Source: Dermatobacter hominis
GTDB taxonomy: Bacteria > Actinomycetota > Acidimicrobiia > Acidimicrobiales > Microtrichaceae
Direction of reading: 5' to 3'
Assembly (NCBI RefSeq): GCF_020715685.1
Contig: NZ_CP085840.1
Location: 682,001 to 746,000 of the forward strand
DNA: 64,000 nucleotides
Part shown: piece after piece, positions 9,799 through 18,800 of the stretch
Layout: every line of letters starts with the position of its first letter
How positions within the stretch are numbered: the stretch's first letter is position 1
Program-made: the position numbers and the translations under genes
The notes under the pieces: generated by a model
The model's database searches: none
What the model saw: only the letters and a program-made list of their open reading frames with translations
Told to the model about the DNA's origin: nothing

Positions 9799-10644
9799 TC
9801 AGCCGATGCGGGCGGCCTGGCCGCCGTCGACCGCGAGCACCACGCCGGTGACGAACGCGGCCTCGTCGGACGCCAGGAACAGCGCGGCGTTGGCGACGTC
9901 CCAGGCGGACCCCTGCCGCCCGAGCGGGACCAGCGCGGCCCGGCCGGCGGCGTACTCGGCGCGGTCCACGTCGAGCGCCTCGGCCGCGGCGTCGACCGCC
10001 ATCGGCGTGTCGATGAACCCGGGCATGATCGCGTTCGCCCGCACGCCGTGCCGGGCGTTCGACAGCGCCAGGCTCTGCGTCAGGGCGTTCACGCCGGCCT
10101 TCGACAGCTTGTAGGCGGTGAGGGTCGTGGCCGCCGCGACCGCGGCCAGCGAGGACACGTTCACGATCGCGCTGCGCTCCTGCTCGCGCAGCACGGGCAC
10201 CGCGGCGCGGCACGTGCGCCACAGCGCCCGCAGGTTGACGTCCATGATCCGGTCGTAGGCCTCGTCGCCGAGGCGGTGCGGCGGGGCGTCGCCCGCACCG
10301 ATGCCGACGTTGTTGTGCAGGACGTCGAAGCCGCCGCGGGCCTCGACGGCGGCGGCGACGAGCGAGTCGGGACCGTCGTCCGCCGAGATGTCGACGACCA
10401 CCTCGACCGGCGCCGGGAGCTCGTGGCCTGCGCCGGCGGCGGCCTCGGCGGCCAGGCGGGCGGTCTCGGCCAGGCTCGACGGGTCGCGGTCCGCCAGCAC
10501 CAGGGCCGCGCCCTCCCGGGCGAACGTGATCGCCACCGCCCGCCCGTTGCCGACCGTCTCCCCCGCCGTCTGGCCCGCTCCGACGACGACGGCGGTGCGG
10601 CCGGCCAACCGGCCCACGCCGGCGACGGCGCCGCCGTCGCTCAC
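9799..10644 (-). CDS. SDR family oxidoreductase
   Basis: Classical short-chain dehydrogenase/reductase, 281 aa. The nucleotide-binding glycine motif is extended (VGAGQTAGETVGNGRA), as in one actinobacterial SDR clade. NNVG replaces NNAG, Ser lies in NVSS, and the catalytic Y178-x3-K182 is intact. The substrate is unknown. Its GTG start overlaps the stop of the upstream AhpD-like gene (GTGA), so the two form a pair and may act on the same compound. Confidence 0.88.
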   Translation of the reverse strand: MSDGGAVAGVGRLAGRTAVVVGAGQTAGETVGNGRAVAITFAREGAALVLADRDPSSLAETARLAAEAAAGAGHELPAPVEVVVDISADDGPDSLVAAAVEARGGFDVLHNNVGIGAGDAPPHRLGDEAYDRIMDVNLRALWRTCRAAVPVLREQERSAIVNVSSLAAVAAATTLTAYKLSKAGVNALTQSLALSNARHGVRANAIMPGFIDTPMAVDAAAEALDVDRAEYAAGRAALVPLGRQGSAWDVANAALFLASDEAAFVTGVVLAVDGGQAARIG

Positions 10645-11216
10645 GGCTCGACCCGCACGTGGCCGATCGCCGGCAGCGGCCCCTCGGGCTCGACGCCGAC
10701 CGATCGCAGCATCCCCGCCAGCATGGCGTAGTGGCCGGCGAGCATCGTGAGCTCGATGAGCTGCTGGTCGGTCCAGCCGAGGCGGGTCAGCGCGTCCCAG
10801 GTCGCGTCGGACATGCGATGCCCGTCGACCAGCTCCTCGGTCGCGGTCAGGACGGCCAGGTCGACCGCGTCCCAGCCGCCCGGCTCCGTCGGGACCGCGC
10901 AGGCGAGGATCTCGTCGTCGGACAGGCCGGCGTCGCGGCCGATGCCCACGTGCTGGCCCCACTCGTAGTCCGACCCGCAGAGCGCAGCGGTGCGCAGGAT
11001 CGCGAGCTCCCTCGCCCGGGGCGTCAGCGTGCTGCCCTGGAGCAGCCGTCCCCCGAACGGGAGCCAGCTGCGGAACAGCTTCGGGTGCACCGCCAGGGTG
11101 CGGAAGATGTGCAGCGCGGCCATCGGGCCGAGGGGCTCGAGGGCGGCGAGCTGCGCCTCGGTCGCGTCCGCGTCGGCGAGGGGCGCGATCTTCGGTGGGG
11201 TATGGGGATCGGACAC
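10641..11216 (-). CDS. Carboxymuconolactone decarboxylase / AhpD-like protein
   Basis: All-helical CMD/AhpD-fold protein, 191 aa. The core LTPRARELAILRTAALCGSD-type helix is followed by YEWGQHVGIGRDAGLSDDEI, a typical CMD helix pair. The classical AhpD CxxC pair is absent; only one Cys is near the active helix, with Glu/His (EWGQH) following. It is therefore probably not a peroxiredoxin reductant, and its reaction is undetermined. It is translationally coupled to the downstream SDR. Confidence 0.82.
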   Translation of the reverse strand: MSDPHTPPKIAPLADADATEAQLAALEPLGPMAALHIFRTLAVHPKLFRSWLPFGGRLLQGSTLTPRARELAILRTAALCGSDYEWGQHVGIGRDAGLSDDEILACAVPTEPGGWDAVDLAVLTATEELVDGHRMSDATWDALTRLGWTDQQLIELTMLAGHYAMLAGMLRSVGVEPEGPLPAIGHVRVEP

Positions 11217-11247
11217 GCCGGCACCCTAGGACGGCCGTCCGCTCCCC

Positions 11248-11309
11248 CGCCCCGCCGGCTCTGTTCCCCTGCCCCACCGCTCTGTTCGCCCGCCCCGCCG
11301 GCTCTGTTC
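11248..11309. repeat. Three spaced direct repeats ending in CTCTGTTC
   Basis: CGCCCCGCCGGCTCTGTTC occurs at 11248-11266 and 11291-11309, with a degenerate copy (GCCCCACCGCTCTGTTC) at 11271-11287. The spacing is about 21 bp. The last copy runs into the left arm of the stem-loop at 11306-11345, so the array looks like duplicated left ends of that hairpin. Confidence 0.7.
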
Positions 11310-11345
11310 CCGGATCCTGGGGTGTTCACCACAGGATCCGGGAAC
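11306..11345 (-). terminator. Long stem-loop downstream of flavin reductase gene
   Basis: A 19-bp stem with one mismatch (GTTCCCGGATCCTG... with ...CAGGATCCGGGAAC) and a 2-base loop. It lies 37 bp beyond the stop of the - strand reductase gene. There is no T-tract. One of six long hairpins 3' of genes in this window. Confidence 0.6.
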
Positions 11346-11381
11346 GAAGCGGGCCCGCCGGCCGTGACGGCAGGCGAGCGG

Positions 11382-12338
11382 TCAGTCGAACTTCTCGGAG
11401 CGGACCTCGAAGCCGGCGCGCGACAGGGTGGCCCGCACCGAGTCGACCATCCCGGGGTGGCCGCAGACGTACGCCACCGTCGAGGCCGGGTCGAGGTCGC
11501 CGGCGACCTGCTCGGCCAGCGGGTCGACGCGACCGGCGCTGACGCGACCGGTGCTGCCGCTGATCGTCGAGCGGTACTCGACCCGGCGGTCCGCCGAGGC
11601 CAGCGACCCCAGCTCGGCCCGGTACGGCAACCGGTCGGGGGTGCTGGCGCCGTGCAGCACGACGAAGCGGCCGGGGAGGCCACGGTGCAGCGAGTCGCGC
11701 AGCATCGACCGCAGCGGACCGATCCCCGTGCTCGTCGCGACCATCAGGTGGGTGTCGGCCGCCGGCTGCAGCACGAAGCGGCCCTTGGCCCGCGGCACGA
11801 GGTCGACCGCGTCGCCGGGGACCAGGCGGAACAGCGCCGGGCTGACCTTGCCGCCGGGCTGCAGGCCCACGCACAGCTCGAGGAACGGGTCGTGCGGCGC
11901 GGACGCGATCGAGAAGCTGGACCGGCCGACGCCCCCGACGCCGGCCTTCACGTACTGACCGGCGACGAACTCGAACCCCGGCGGTCGCTCGACGCGCAGC
12001 AGCCGGAGCGTGGGACCGACCTCTTCGACCTCGAGCAGCCGCCACCCCGTGCCATCGCCGGCGGACCGCTCTGGTGCGGCCGACCGCTCGGGTGCCGACG
12101 GCCCCGTGCCCGTCTCGACGGTCGCGGCGAGCGCCCCGGCTCGACGATCCGCGCCGCCGGCGCGGGACCGCCGGGCGCGCCGGTGGGCGACATGGGCGAA
12201 CACGGCCTCGAGCGAGGCCTGGTCGGCCCCGGTCGCGCCGGGATCCGCGAGCGTGGACGGCGGCCCGCCGCCGACCCGGTCGAGCGCGGCCCGCCGGAGC
12301 CTGCGCTCGTAGAGCCCCACGCCCGCCGGGTCGACCAC
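11382..12338 (-). CDS. Ferredoxin-reductase-like flavin/NAD(P)H oxidoreductase
   Basis: About 318 aa. The first 95 or so residues are Ala/Gly/Arg-rich with no recognised domain. A ferredoxin-reductase-type FAD domain follows (FVAGQYVKAG, then RSSFSIAS in place of RxYS). The NAD(P) domain carries ATSTGIGPLRSM and ends with YVCGHPGMVDSV. There is no plant-type 2Fe-2S domain. It lies 16 bp downstream of the diiron protein gene on the same strand and is likely its electron donor; that is inferred from context. The GTG start at 12338 is the only one close to the upstream stop, but a later start cannot be excluded. Confidence 0.85.
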   Translation of the reverse strand: MVDPAGVGLYERRLRRAALDRVGGGPPSTLADPGATGADQASLEAVFAHVAHRRARRSRAGGADRRAGALAATVETGTGPSAPERSAAPERSAGDGTGWRLLEVEEVGPTLRLLRVERPPGFEFVAGQYVKAGVGGVGRSSFSIASAPHDPFLELCVGLQPGGKVSPALFRLVPGDAVDLVPRAKGRFVLQPAADTHLMVATSTGIGPLRSMLRDSLHRGLPGRFVVLHGASTPDRLPYRAELGSLASADRRVEYRSTISGSTGRVSAGRVDPLAEQVAGDLDPASTVAYVCGHPGMVDSVRATLSRAGFEVRSEKFD

Positions 12339-12354
12339 CCTGGCCCCGCTGCGC

Positions 12355-13491
12355 CTACGAGGCGGCGGCGCGGTCCTGCGCGACCGCGTCCATCTCCAGG
12401 TACTCCTCGCCGGTGTCGGCCCAGTCCTCGAACTGGGTCACGCCGAGCACGTCGAACCGCTTGCGGAGCCAGCCGTCGTTGGCGTCGAGCAGGCCCAGCT
12501 TCTTGCAGTTCGGGACGATCTTGGAGAACAGGAGCTGCTGGAACGGGTCCTGGTTCTTGACCTCCTCGGGGACGTCGAAGAGCTTCAGCGCCTTGCGGAC
12601 GTCGATGCCCATCCGGTCCCAGACCTCCTGCTGGAGGAAGCGGTCCCGCATGCGGACGGCGGCCTCGAACGCGAACTCCTGGCGCTCCAGCAGCTCGGCG
12701 TCGGTCAGCCCCGCGTAGAACTCCTGCAGCGACAGCACGCCGAAGGCCACGTGGCGGGCCTCGTCGCTCATCACGTAGCGGAGCAGCTGCTTGAGCAGCG
12801 GGTCGGGCGTCGTCTGCATCGCCATGCCGAACGCGGCGAGCGCCAGGCCCTCGACCATGATCTGCATGCCCAGGTAGGTCATGTCCCAGCGGCTGTCCTC
12901 GATGATGTCGTCGAGCAGCAGCTTCAGGTGGGCGTTGATCGGGTAGTGACCGTCGAGCTTGGTGTCGAGGTACTGGGCGAAGACCTCCACGTGGCGGGCC
13001 TCGTCCATCACCTGCGTGGCGGCGTAGTACTTGGCGTCGATCCACGGCACGGTCTCGACGATCTTGGCGGTGCAGAGCAGCGCGCCCTGCTCGCCGTGCA
13101 TGAACTGGCTCAGCGACCAGTTCTGCACCTGGTGGGCCAGCTCGACCCACTCGGCGCGGTCCCACTTCTCGAACGGCGTGCCGGTGAAGTCCACCCCGCG
13201 GGTCTGGAACTCCATCTGCTGCATGTCCGCCATCATCTCGGCGAACTGCTGCTGGTCGACGTCCTGGGACCAGTCGAGGTCGGTCTGGCCGTTCCACTGG
13301 GAGTGCTTGGCCTTCTCGTAGAGCTTGTTGAGCGCCGGGCGGGCGCCCTTCTCGTAGTCCCACGTGAAGATGGCGTCCGCGTTGTCGCGGACCGCGTGGA
13401 TCGCCTCGTCCACATCGGTGTTGACCGTGGTGAGGATCGCTTCGAGGTCGTCGACGTCGTGACGGCCGAGGATCTGCTCATCGGTGGACAT
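12355..13491 (-). CDS. Ferritin-like diiron protein, candidate oxygenase
   Basis: Helical diiron-carboxylate protein, 378 aa. A full ligand set is visible: E134, E164-x2-H167 (DEARH), E214 and E244-x2-H247 (DEARH), the E/ExxH/E/ExxH order of R2-like and bacterial multicomponent oxygenases. The extra histidine that marks AurF/CmlI N-oxygenases, four residues before the last ExxH Glu, is not there (Val). It is too long and divergent for ferritin. Paired with the downstream reductase it resembles a two-component monooxygenase or desaturase. The ATG is preceded by a G-rich ribosome-binding region. Confidence 0.85.
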   Translation of the reverse strand: MSTDEQILGRHDVDDLEAILTTVNTDVDEAIHAVRDNADAIFTWDYEKGARPALNKLYEKAKHSQWNGQTDLDWSQDVDQQQFAEMMADMQQMEFQTRGVDFTGTPFEKWDRAEWVELAHQVQNWSLSQFMHGEQGALLCTAKIVETVPWIDAKYYAATQVMDEARHVEVFAQYLDTKLDGHYPINAHLKLLLDDIIEDSRWDMTYLGMQIMVEGLALAAFGMAMQTTPDPLLKQLLRYVMSDEARHVAFGVLSLQEFYAGLTDAELLERQEFAFEAAVRMRDRFLQQEVWDRMGIDVRKALKLFDVPEEVKNQDPFQQLLFSKIVPNCKKLGLLDANDGWLRKRFDVLGVTQFEDWADTGEEYLEMDAVAQDRAAAS

Positions 13492-13634
13492 GGGAACCCC
13501 CTTCGTCGCGCGACCTGCACCGCCGGCCGGTCCGGCGCCGAGCGGGTCGCGACGCCTCCAGCCTGCCACAGCGGGCCCGGGACCGGACGGTGCGGCACGA
13601 ACGGGGCTCAGGTGCGGCGGCCGCGGCCCGGACG

Positions 13635-13688
13635 CGACACGGCCACCCGGACCGCCTCCCGGGGGAGGTCGGTCGGGTGGCCGTGTCG
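13635..13688 (-). terminator. Strong hairpin after the 68-aa ORF
   Basis: CGACACGGCCACCCG pairs with its complement in an 18-bp stem with one bulged G. An inner CCTCCC/GGGAGG stem lies at 13655-13668. It sits 20 bp beyond the stop of the small - strand gene and before the diiron gene, consistent with a terminator. Confidence 0.65.
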
Positions 13689-13708
13689 ACCTCCGATGGT
13701 GGCGACGC

Positions 13709-13915
13709 TCAGGCGCCGATGCCGAGGAGTCGCAGGATCGACAGGATCGTCGAGACGTCGCTGAGGGTGCAGCCGCTGCTGAAGATCGCAGCGCCGCCGA
13801 CGAGGCCGCCCAGGGCCACGTTCCGGCGGACCGCCCGGCGACGGCGCGCCGCCGTCGTCAGCTCACGTGCGTCGGCCACCTCGGTGGTCTCCGTGTCCAC
13901 GTCCATCACGTCCAT
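13709..13915 (-). CDS. Small putative Tat-type lipoprotein or membrane peptide (68 aa)
   Basis: No family recognised. The N-terminal 23 residues are acidic. They are followed by a basic RRRRAVRRN block, a hydrophobic run (ALGGLVGGAAIF) and SSGC with Cys49. This resembles a twin-arginine signal with a near-lipobox, though the -3 residue is Ser rather than Leu. Only 20 mostly hydrophobic residues would follow Cys49. An alternative is a simple single-span membrane peptide. A G-rich ribosome-binding region precedes the ATG and a strong hairpin follows the stop, which supports it being a real gene. Confidence 0.5.
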   Translation of the reverse strand: MDVMDVDTETTEVADARELTTAARRRRAVRRNVALGGLVGGAAIFSSGCTLSDVSTILSILRLLGIGA

Positions 13916-13990
13916 GTCATCGCCCCCTTGCTGGGTCGCCCGGCCCCCACGGCCGAACGTGGTTCAGGAAACGGTACACGCGATCCCGGG

Positions 13991-14015
13991 GCCCGACGAC
14001 GATCAGTCGTCGGGC
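13991..14015. other. Perfect 10-bp hairpin in a divergent intergenic region
   Basis: GCCCGACGAC, loop GATCA, GTCGTCGGGC. It lies between the divergent 68-aa ORF and the aidB-like gene (193-bp gap). It could be an operator or 5'-leader structure; no function can be assigned. Confidence 0.5.
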
Positions 14016-14108
14016 GCGAACCGGGCCGGCGCCACCGGCGCGTGGACCGTGGCGGGACCCGGCCGGTCCGGCCGCGGGCAGCGGCCCGGCCGGTCGTAGG
14101 CTCGGGCC

Positions 14109-15764
14109 ATGACGAGCTGGTTCGACACCCACGAGGTCACCAACCAGCCGCCCCCGCTCGAGGGCCACGACGTGTTCGCGACGAACACAGCCCTCGTCGA
14201 GGCGGTCGAACGCCACGGCGGCGCCGCCAACCGGGCGGACCTGTCGGCCATCGGTCGGCGTGCCGGCGAGCCCGAGTGGCAGGAGCGGGGCCGGCAGGCC
14301 AACGCGCACGTGCCGGTCCTGCGGACCCACGACCGGTACGGCAACCGGCTCGACGTCGTGGACTACCACCCCGCGTACCACGACCTGATGGCGGCGTCGG
14401 TCGGCGCCGGGCTCCACGCGTCACCGTGGGCCGACGACCGTCCCGCACCCCACGTCACCCGGGCCGCGGGCATGGTCACCTGGTACCAGGTCGACGCCGG
14501 CCACACGTGCCCCATCTCGATGACCTACTCGGCGGTGCCGGCGCTGCGGCACCAGCCCGACCTGGCCGATCGTCTCCTCCCGCAGCTGGTGTCGCACGCC
14601 TACGACGGCGCCAACCGCCCCGTCGACACCAAGGCCGGCATCACCGTCGGCATGGCGATGACCGAGAAGCAGGGCGGCTCCGACGTCCGGGCCAACACGA
14701 CGGTCGCCCGACCGGTCGGCGCGGGCGGACCCGGCGGCGAGCACCTGCTCACCGGCCACAAGTGGTTCTGCTCGGCGCCGATGTCGGACGGGTTCCTCGT
14801 CCTCGCCAACGCCCCCGGCGGCCTGAGCTGCTTCTGGATGCCGCGCTGGCGGCCCGACGGCTCGCGCAACCCGATCCGGATCCAGCGGCTCAAGGACAAG
14901 CTCGGCGACCGCTCCAACGCGTCGTCCGAGATCGAGATGCTCGACACGTGGGCCCTGATGGTCGGCGAGGAGGGCCGCGGCGTCCGCACGATCATCGAGA
15001 TGGTCAACCACACCCGTCTCGACTGCACGCTCGGGTCGACCGCGGTCTTGCGCCAGGGCGTCGCCCAGGCGACCTGGCACACCCACCACCGCGCCGCGTT
15101 CGGCCGGACGCTCGACGAGCAGCCGCTCATGGCGAACGTGCTCGCCGACCTCGCCCTCGAGTCCGAGGCCGCGACCGCGGCCGCCATCCGGCTCGCGGCC
15201 ACGTTCGACGCCCCCGACGATCCGGCGGAGCAGCTCTTCGCCCGGCTGGCCACGCCGGTCGTCAAGTACTGGACCTGCAAGCGGGCGACCGTGCACGCGG
15301 TCGAGGCCATGGAGTGCCTCGGCGGCGTGGGCTTCGTCGAGGAGACCGACATGCCGCGGCTCCTCCGCCAGAGCCCGGTCAACGGGATCTGGGAGGGCTC
15401 CGGCAACGTCATGTGCCTCGACGTGCTGCGGGCGATGCTCAAGGCGCCCGAGTCCGTCGACGCGTACTGGGACGAGGTCGAGCTCGCCGCCGGCGCGGAC
15501 GCCCGCCTCGACGCCGCCGCGGTCGCGCTGCGCAAGGAGCTGGCCGACGTCGACGACGCCGAGCTGCGGGCCCGGTCGATCGTCGAGGACATGGCGCTGG
15601 TCCTGCAGGGGTCCCTGCTCGTGCGCCACTCCCCCGGGTTCGTCGCCGACGCGTTCTGCGCCTCACGGCTCGACCCCGACCGCCCGGGCCACCGGGCGTT
15701 CGGCACGCTGCCCCCGGGGCTCGACCTCGCCGCGATCGTCGACCGCCACCGCCCGACGACCTGA
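14109..15764 (+). CDS. aidB: AidB-like acyl-CoA dehydrogenase family protein
   Basis: Flavoprotein of the acyl-CoA dehydrogenase superfamily, AidB branch, 551 aa. It starts in the AidB manner (THEVTNQPPPLEGHDVF) and has VGMAMTEKQGGSDVRAN for FAD binding, the GHKWFCSAPMSDGF segment, and IWEGSGNVMCLDVLRA near the C-terminal part of the dehydrogenase core. AidB proteins bind FAD and DNA and are linked to alkylation damage; acyl-CoA activity is weak. A role in DNA protection is family knowledge, not shown here. A long hairpin follows the stop. Confidence 0.88.
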   Translation: MTSWFDTHEVTNQPPPLEGHDVFATNTALVEAVERHGGAANRADLSAIGRRAGEPEWQERGRQANAHVPVLRTHDRYGNRLDVVDYHPAYHDLMAASVGAGLHASPWADDRPAPHVTRAAGMVTWYQVDAGHTCPISMTYSAVPALRHQPDLADRLLPQLVSHAYDGANRPVDTKAGITVGMAMTEKQGGSDVRANTTVARPVGAGGPGGEHLLTGHKWFCSAPMSDGFLVLANAPGGLSCFWMPRWRPDGSRNPIRIQRLKDKLGDRSNASSEIEMLDTWALMVGEEGRGVRTIIEMVNHTRLDCTLGSTAVLRQGVAQATWHTHHRAAFGRTLDEQPLMANVLADLALESEAATAAAIRLAATFDAPDDPAEQLFARLATPVVKYWTCKRATVHAVEAMECLGGVGFVEETDMPRLLRQSPVNGIWEGSGNVMCLDVLRAMLKAPESVDAYWDEVELAAGADARLDAAAVALRKELADVDDAELRARSIVEDMALVLQGSLLVRHSPGFVADAFCASRLDPDRPGHRAFGTLPPGLDLAAIVDRHRPTT

Positions 15765-15771
15765 ACCCGTT

Positions 15772-15815
15772 CTGGCTGTCGTTCTGCCGGCCAGGACCGG
15801 GAGAACGACAGCCAG
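15772..15815 (+). terminator. Long stem-loop after aidB-like gene
   Basis: CTGGCTGTCGTTCT pairs perfectly with AGAACGACAGCCAG. An inner 5-base arm with one mismatch and a 6-base loop complete it. It lies 7 bp after the stop and has no T-tract. Confidence 0.65.
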
Positions 15816-15870
15816 TTCGGTGGATGGCGCCGGCTGCGGCCCCGGGGCCCGGGCGCCCTACCATCGCCGC

Positions 15871-18800
15871 GTGCCCGAACCGGTCCGACCCGTCGTCGAC
15901 GGCGGCGATCCGCTCGACGCGGACCCCCGACGTCCCCGGCGCGGCCCGATCGATCCGGCGCTGCTCCAGCTCGCCCCGTCGCTGCGCCGCCACCTCGTGG
16001 TGTGCGCCGGGTTGGCGGTCGTGGCCACGGTCGTCGTCCTGGCCCAGGCCGAGGTCATCGGGCGCCAGCTGCCCCACCTGATCGACGGCGACCTCAGCGC
16101 CGCCGCCCCGCTCGCCGCCGCGCTCGCCGCCATCGCCCTGGTGCGGCTCGGGCTCCGGTGGGGCACCGAGGTGTCGGCCTCGATCGCCGCCGCCGGGGCG
16201 CGCCGGGCGATCACCGACCGGGTGGTGCGCCACGCCCTCGCGGTGGACGAGCCGGGCGCCGCCGAGGCCACCCCGGCCCGGGTCACCACGCTGGTCACCG
16301 ACGGCGTCGACGCGCTCGACCCGTGGATCCGCAACTACGTGCCGGCCCTGTGCCTCGCGGGGGTGGTGCCGCTGGCGGCCGGGGCGCGCATCCTGCTGGC
16401 CGACGTCGCCTCGGCGGTGATCCTGCTCGTGGCGATCCCCCTCATCCCCGTGTTCATGGTGCTGATCGGGAAGCTGGCCGAGGACCGTGCCAACCGGCAG
16501 TGGGCCACCCTCCAGCGGCTGGCCGGGCACTTCCACGACGTGCTGGTCGGCCTGCCGACGCTGCGCCTGTTCGGCCGGGCCGAGGCGCAGGTCGGGCGCG
16601 TGCGGGCCGTCGCCGAGCAGTACCGGCTGGCCGTGATGCGCACGCTCAAGGTGGCGTTCCTCTCGGCGGCGACGATGGAGCTGCTGGCGATGCTGTCGGT
16701 CGCGCTCGTCGCCGTCACGGTCGGGTACCGGCTGACGATCGGTGCGGTCACGCTCGAGACCGCGCTCATCGTGCTGCTGCTCGCCCCGGAGTGCTCGCTG
16801 CCGATCCGGCGGGTGGGCGCCGCCTTCCACGCCGCGCAGGCCGGGACCGACGCCGCCGAGGAGCTCAAGGACCTGCTCCGCACGTCGACCACGCCCGACG
16901 GTCCGGTCGACGCCCTCCCCGCGGTGGACGACGAGCGTCCCGTCCTGCGGATCGGTGGCGCCACAGTGGTCGACCCCGAGCGGGGCCGGCGCGTCGGTCC
17001 GGTCGACGCCACCGTCGCCGCCGGCACCGTCGTCGCGCTGGTCGGCGCGAGCGGGGCCGGCAAGTCCACGCTGCTCGACGCCGTCCGCGGTCGTGTCCCG
17101 CTGCACCGGGGGGCCGTGGAGCTCGAGGGGATCGACGTCACCCGGCTCTCGCGACGGGCGCGGACCGCGGCGATCGCGTGGGTGCCGCAGCTGCCCGAGC
17201 CCGTCGGCGCCGACGTGCGGGCCGCGGTCGGCGGCCGGCCCGACGACGGCGACGGCGAGCGCGATCGGGGCCCGGACCGGGTGGAGGTGGACCGGGCGCT
17301 GGCGGCGCTCGACCTGTCGCCGCTCGCCGACCGCGCTCCCCAGGAACTGTCGGGCGGCGAGCGCCAGCGGGTCGCGGTGGCCAGGGCGGTGGTGGCCACC
17401 GCTCGACGCGATGCCGGCGGCGTGCGGCTCCTCCTGGCCGACGAGCCGACCTCGCACCTCGATCCACGACGAGCGGACCTCGTGCTGGCCGCCCTGCGGT
17501 CGGTCGCCGACGCCGGCACCGCGGTCGTCGTCGCCACCCACGACAGCCGCCTGATCGAGGCCGCGGACCAGGTCGTGCTGCTGGACGACCTCCCCAGCTC
17601 CGCGGACGGCTTCGCCGCCGCACCATCGAGCCACGCCGACGCCGACCCGGCCGCTCCTCGGCGAGGCGCGGGGGCGGCGCCGATCGGCACCTCGACCGGC
17701 ACCTCGAGCGACGACGCCGACCTCGACGCCGACCTCGGCGACGAGCCGGCCGAGGGCGTCGGGGCGGGGGGCGGCGATCTCGCCTGGTTCCGCCGGATGG
17801 CCCGGCCGGTCCGGGCCCGGCTCCTGCTCGCCCGCGCCCTCGGCGTGGCGGCCGAGTTGTGCACCGTCGGGCTGGCCGCCACGGCGGCCTGGCTGATCGT
17901 GCGGGCGTCGCAGGGCCCGTCGTTCGCCGACCTCGCAGTGGCGGCGGTCGCCGTCCGGGCCTTCGGCCTGGGCAAGGGCGTCCTGCGCTACGTCGAACGG
18001 CTGGTCTCCCACGACGCGGTGTTCCGCCTGCTCGCCGACGTGCGGGGCGCGGTGGTCGGGCGGCTGGGCCAGGTCGCGCCGGCCGGCGTGCCCGGCATGG
18101 CGCGCGGCGACGTCATGTCACGCGTCGTCGACGACGTCGACCGGCTCGCCGACGAGGAGCTGCGGGTCATGGGCCCGATGGTCGCCGGGCTCACCGTCGG
18201 CGTGGGCGTCGTGGCCGGCGCCGCGCTCGCCGCCCCCGGCTACGGCGCCGTCTACGCCGTCGCGGTGGCGGTCGTGGGCATCGGGCTGCCCGCCGTCACG
18301 CGCCTCCTGACCGCGCGGACCGCCGCCCGGCAGGCTGCGGCGCGGTCGGACCTGGCCGGCGGCACGCTCGAGCTGGTCGAGCACGTCGACGAGCTGACGA
18401 CGACCGGCGCCGCCGGCGACTGGACCGCCCGCATCTCGGGCGCGGTCGCCCGGCTCGGGATCGAGCAGCGGCGCCGCGGCCGGCGGGTCGGCCTGGTCGA
18501 GGGCGTCGCCGCCGCCACCGCTCCCCTGCTCGCCGCCGCCGTGGTGGTCGTCGACCGCGCCGCCGGCGGCGTCGTCGACGGCCCGGTCCTCGGCGTCCTC
18601 GTGCTCGTGCCGTTCGCCCTGCTCGAGGTGCTGACGCCCCTGCTGGCGGCCGGCGAGCAGCAGGCCGCCGTCCACACCGCCGCCCGCCGGCTCCGCGCCG
18701 TGCTCGAGGCCCCCGACCCGGTGGTCGAGCCTGCGTCACCGGTCGCCGTGCCGGCCGATCCGGTGGTCGCGCTCGACGACGTGGCGCTGCGCTGGCCACG

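Noticed and set aside
10641-11216. AhpD peroxidase partner
   Set aside because: The catalytic CxxC of AhpD is not present, and no ahpC is nearby.
12355-13491. AurF/CmlI-type N-oxygenase
   Set aside because: The extra histidine four residues before the last ExxH Glu is absent (Val instead), so the three-His site of that family is not formed.
15439-18012. 857-aa antisense frame over aidB-like and cydDC genes
   Set aside because: High-G+C shadow. Composition is Gly/Arg/Asp/Val-repetitive and it has no start signal; the + strand genes carry clear motifs.
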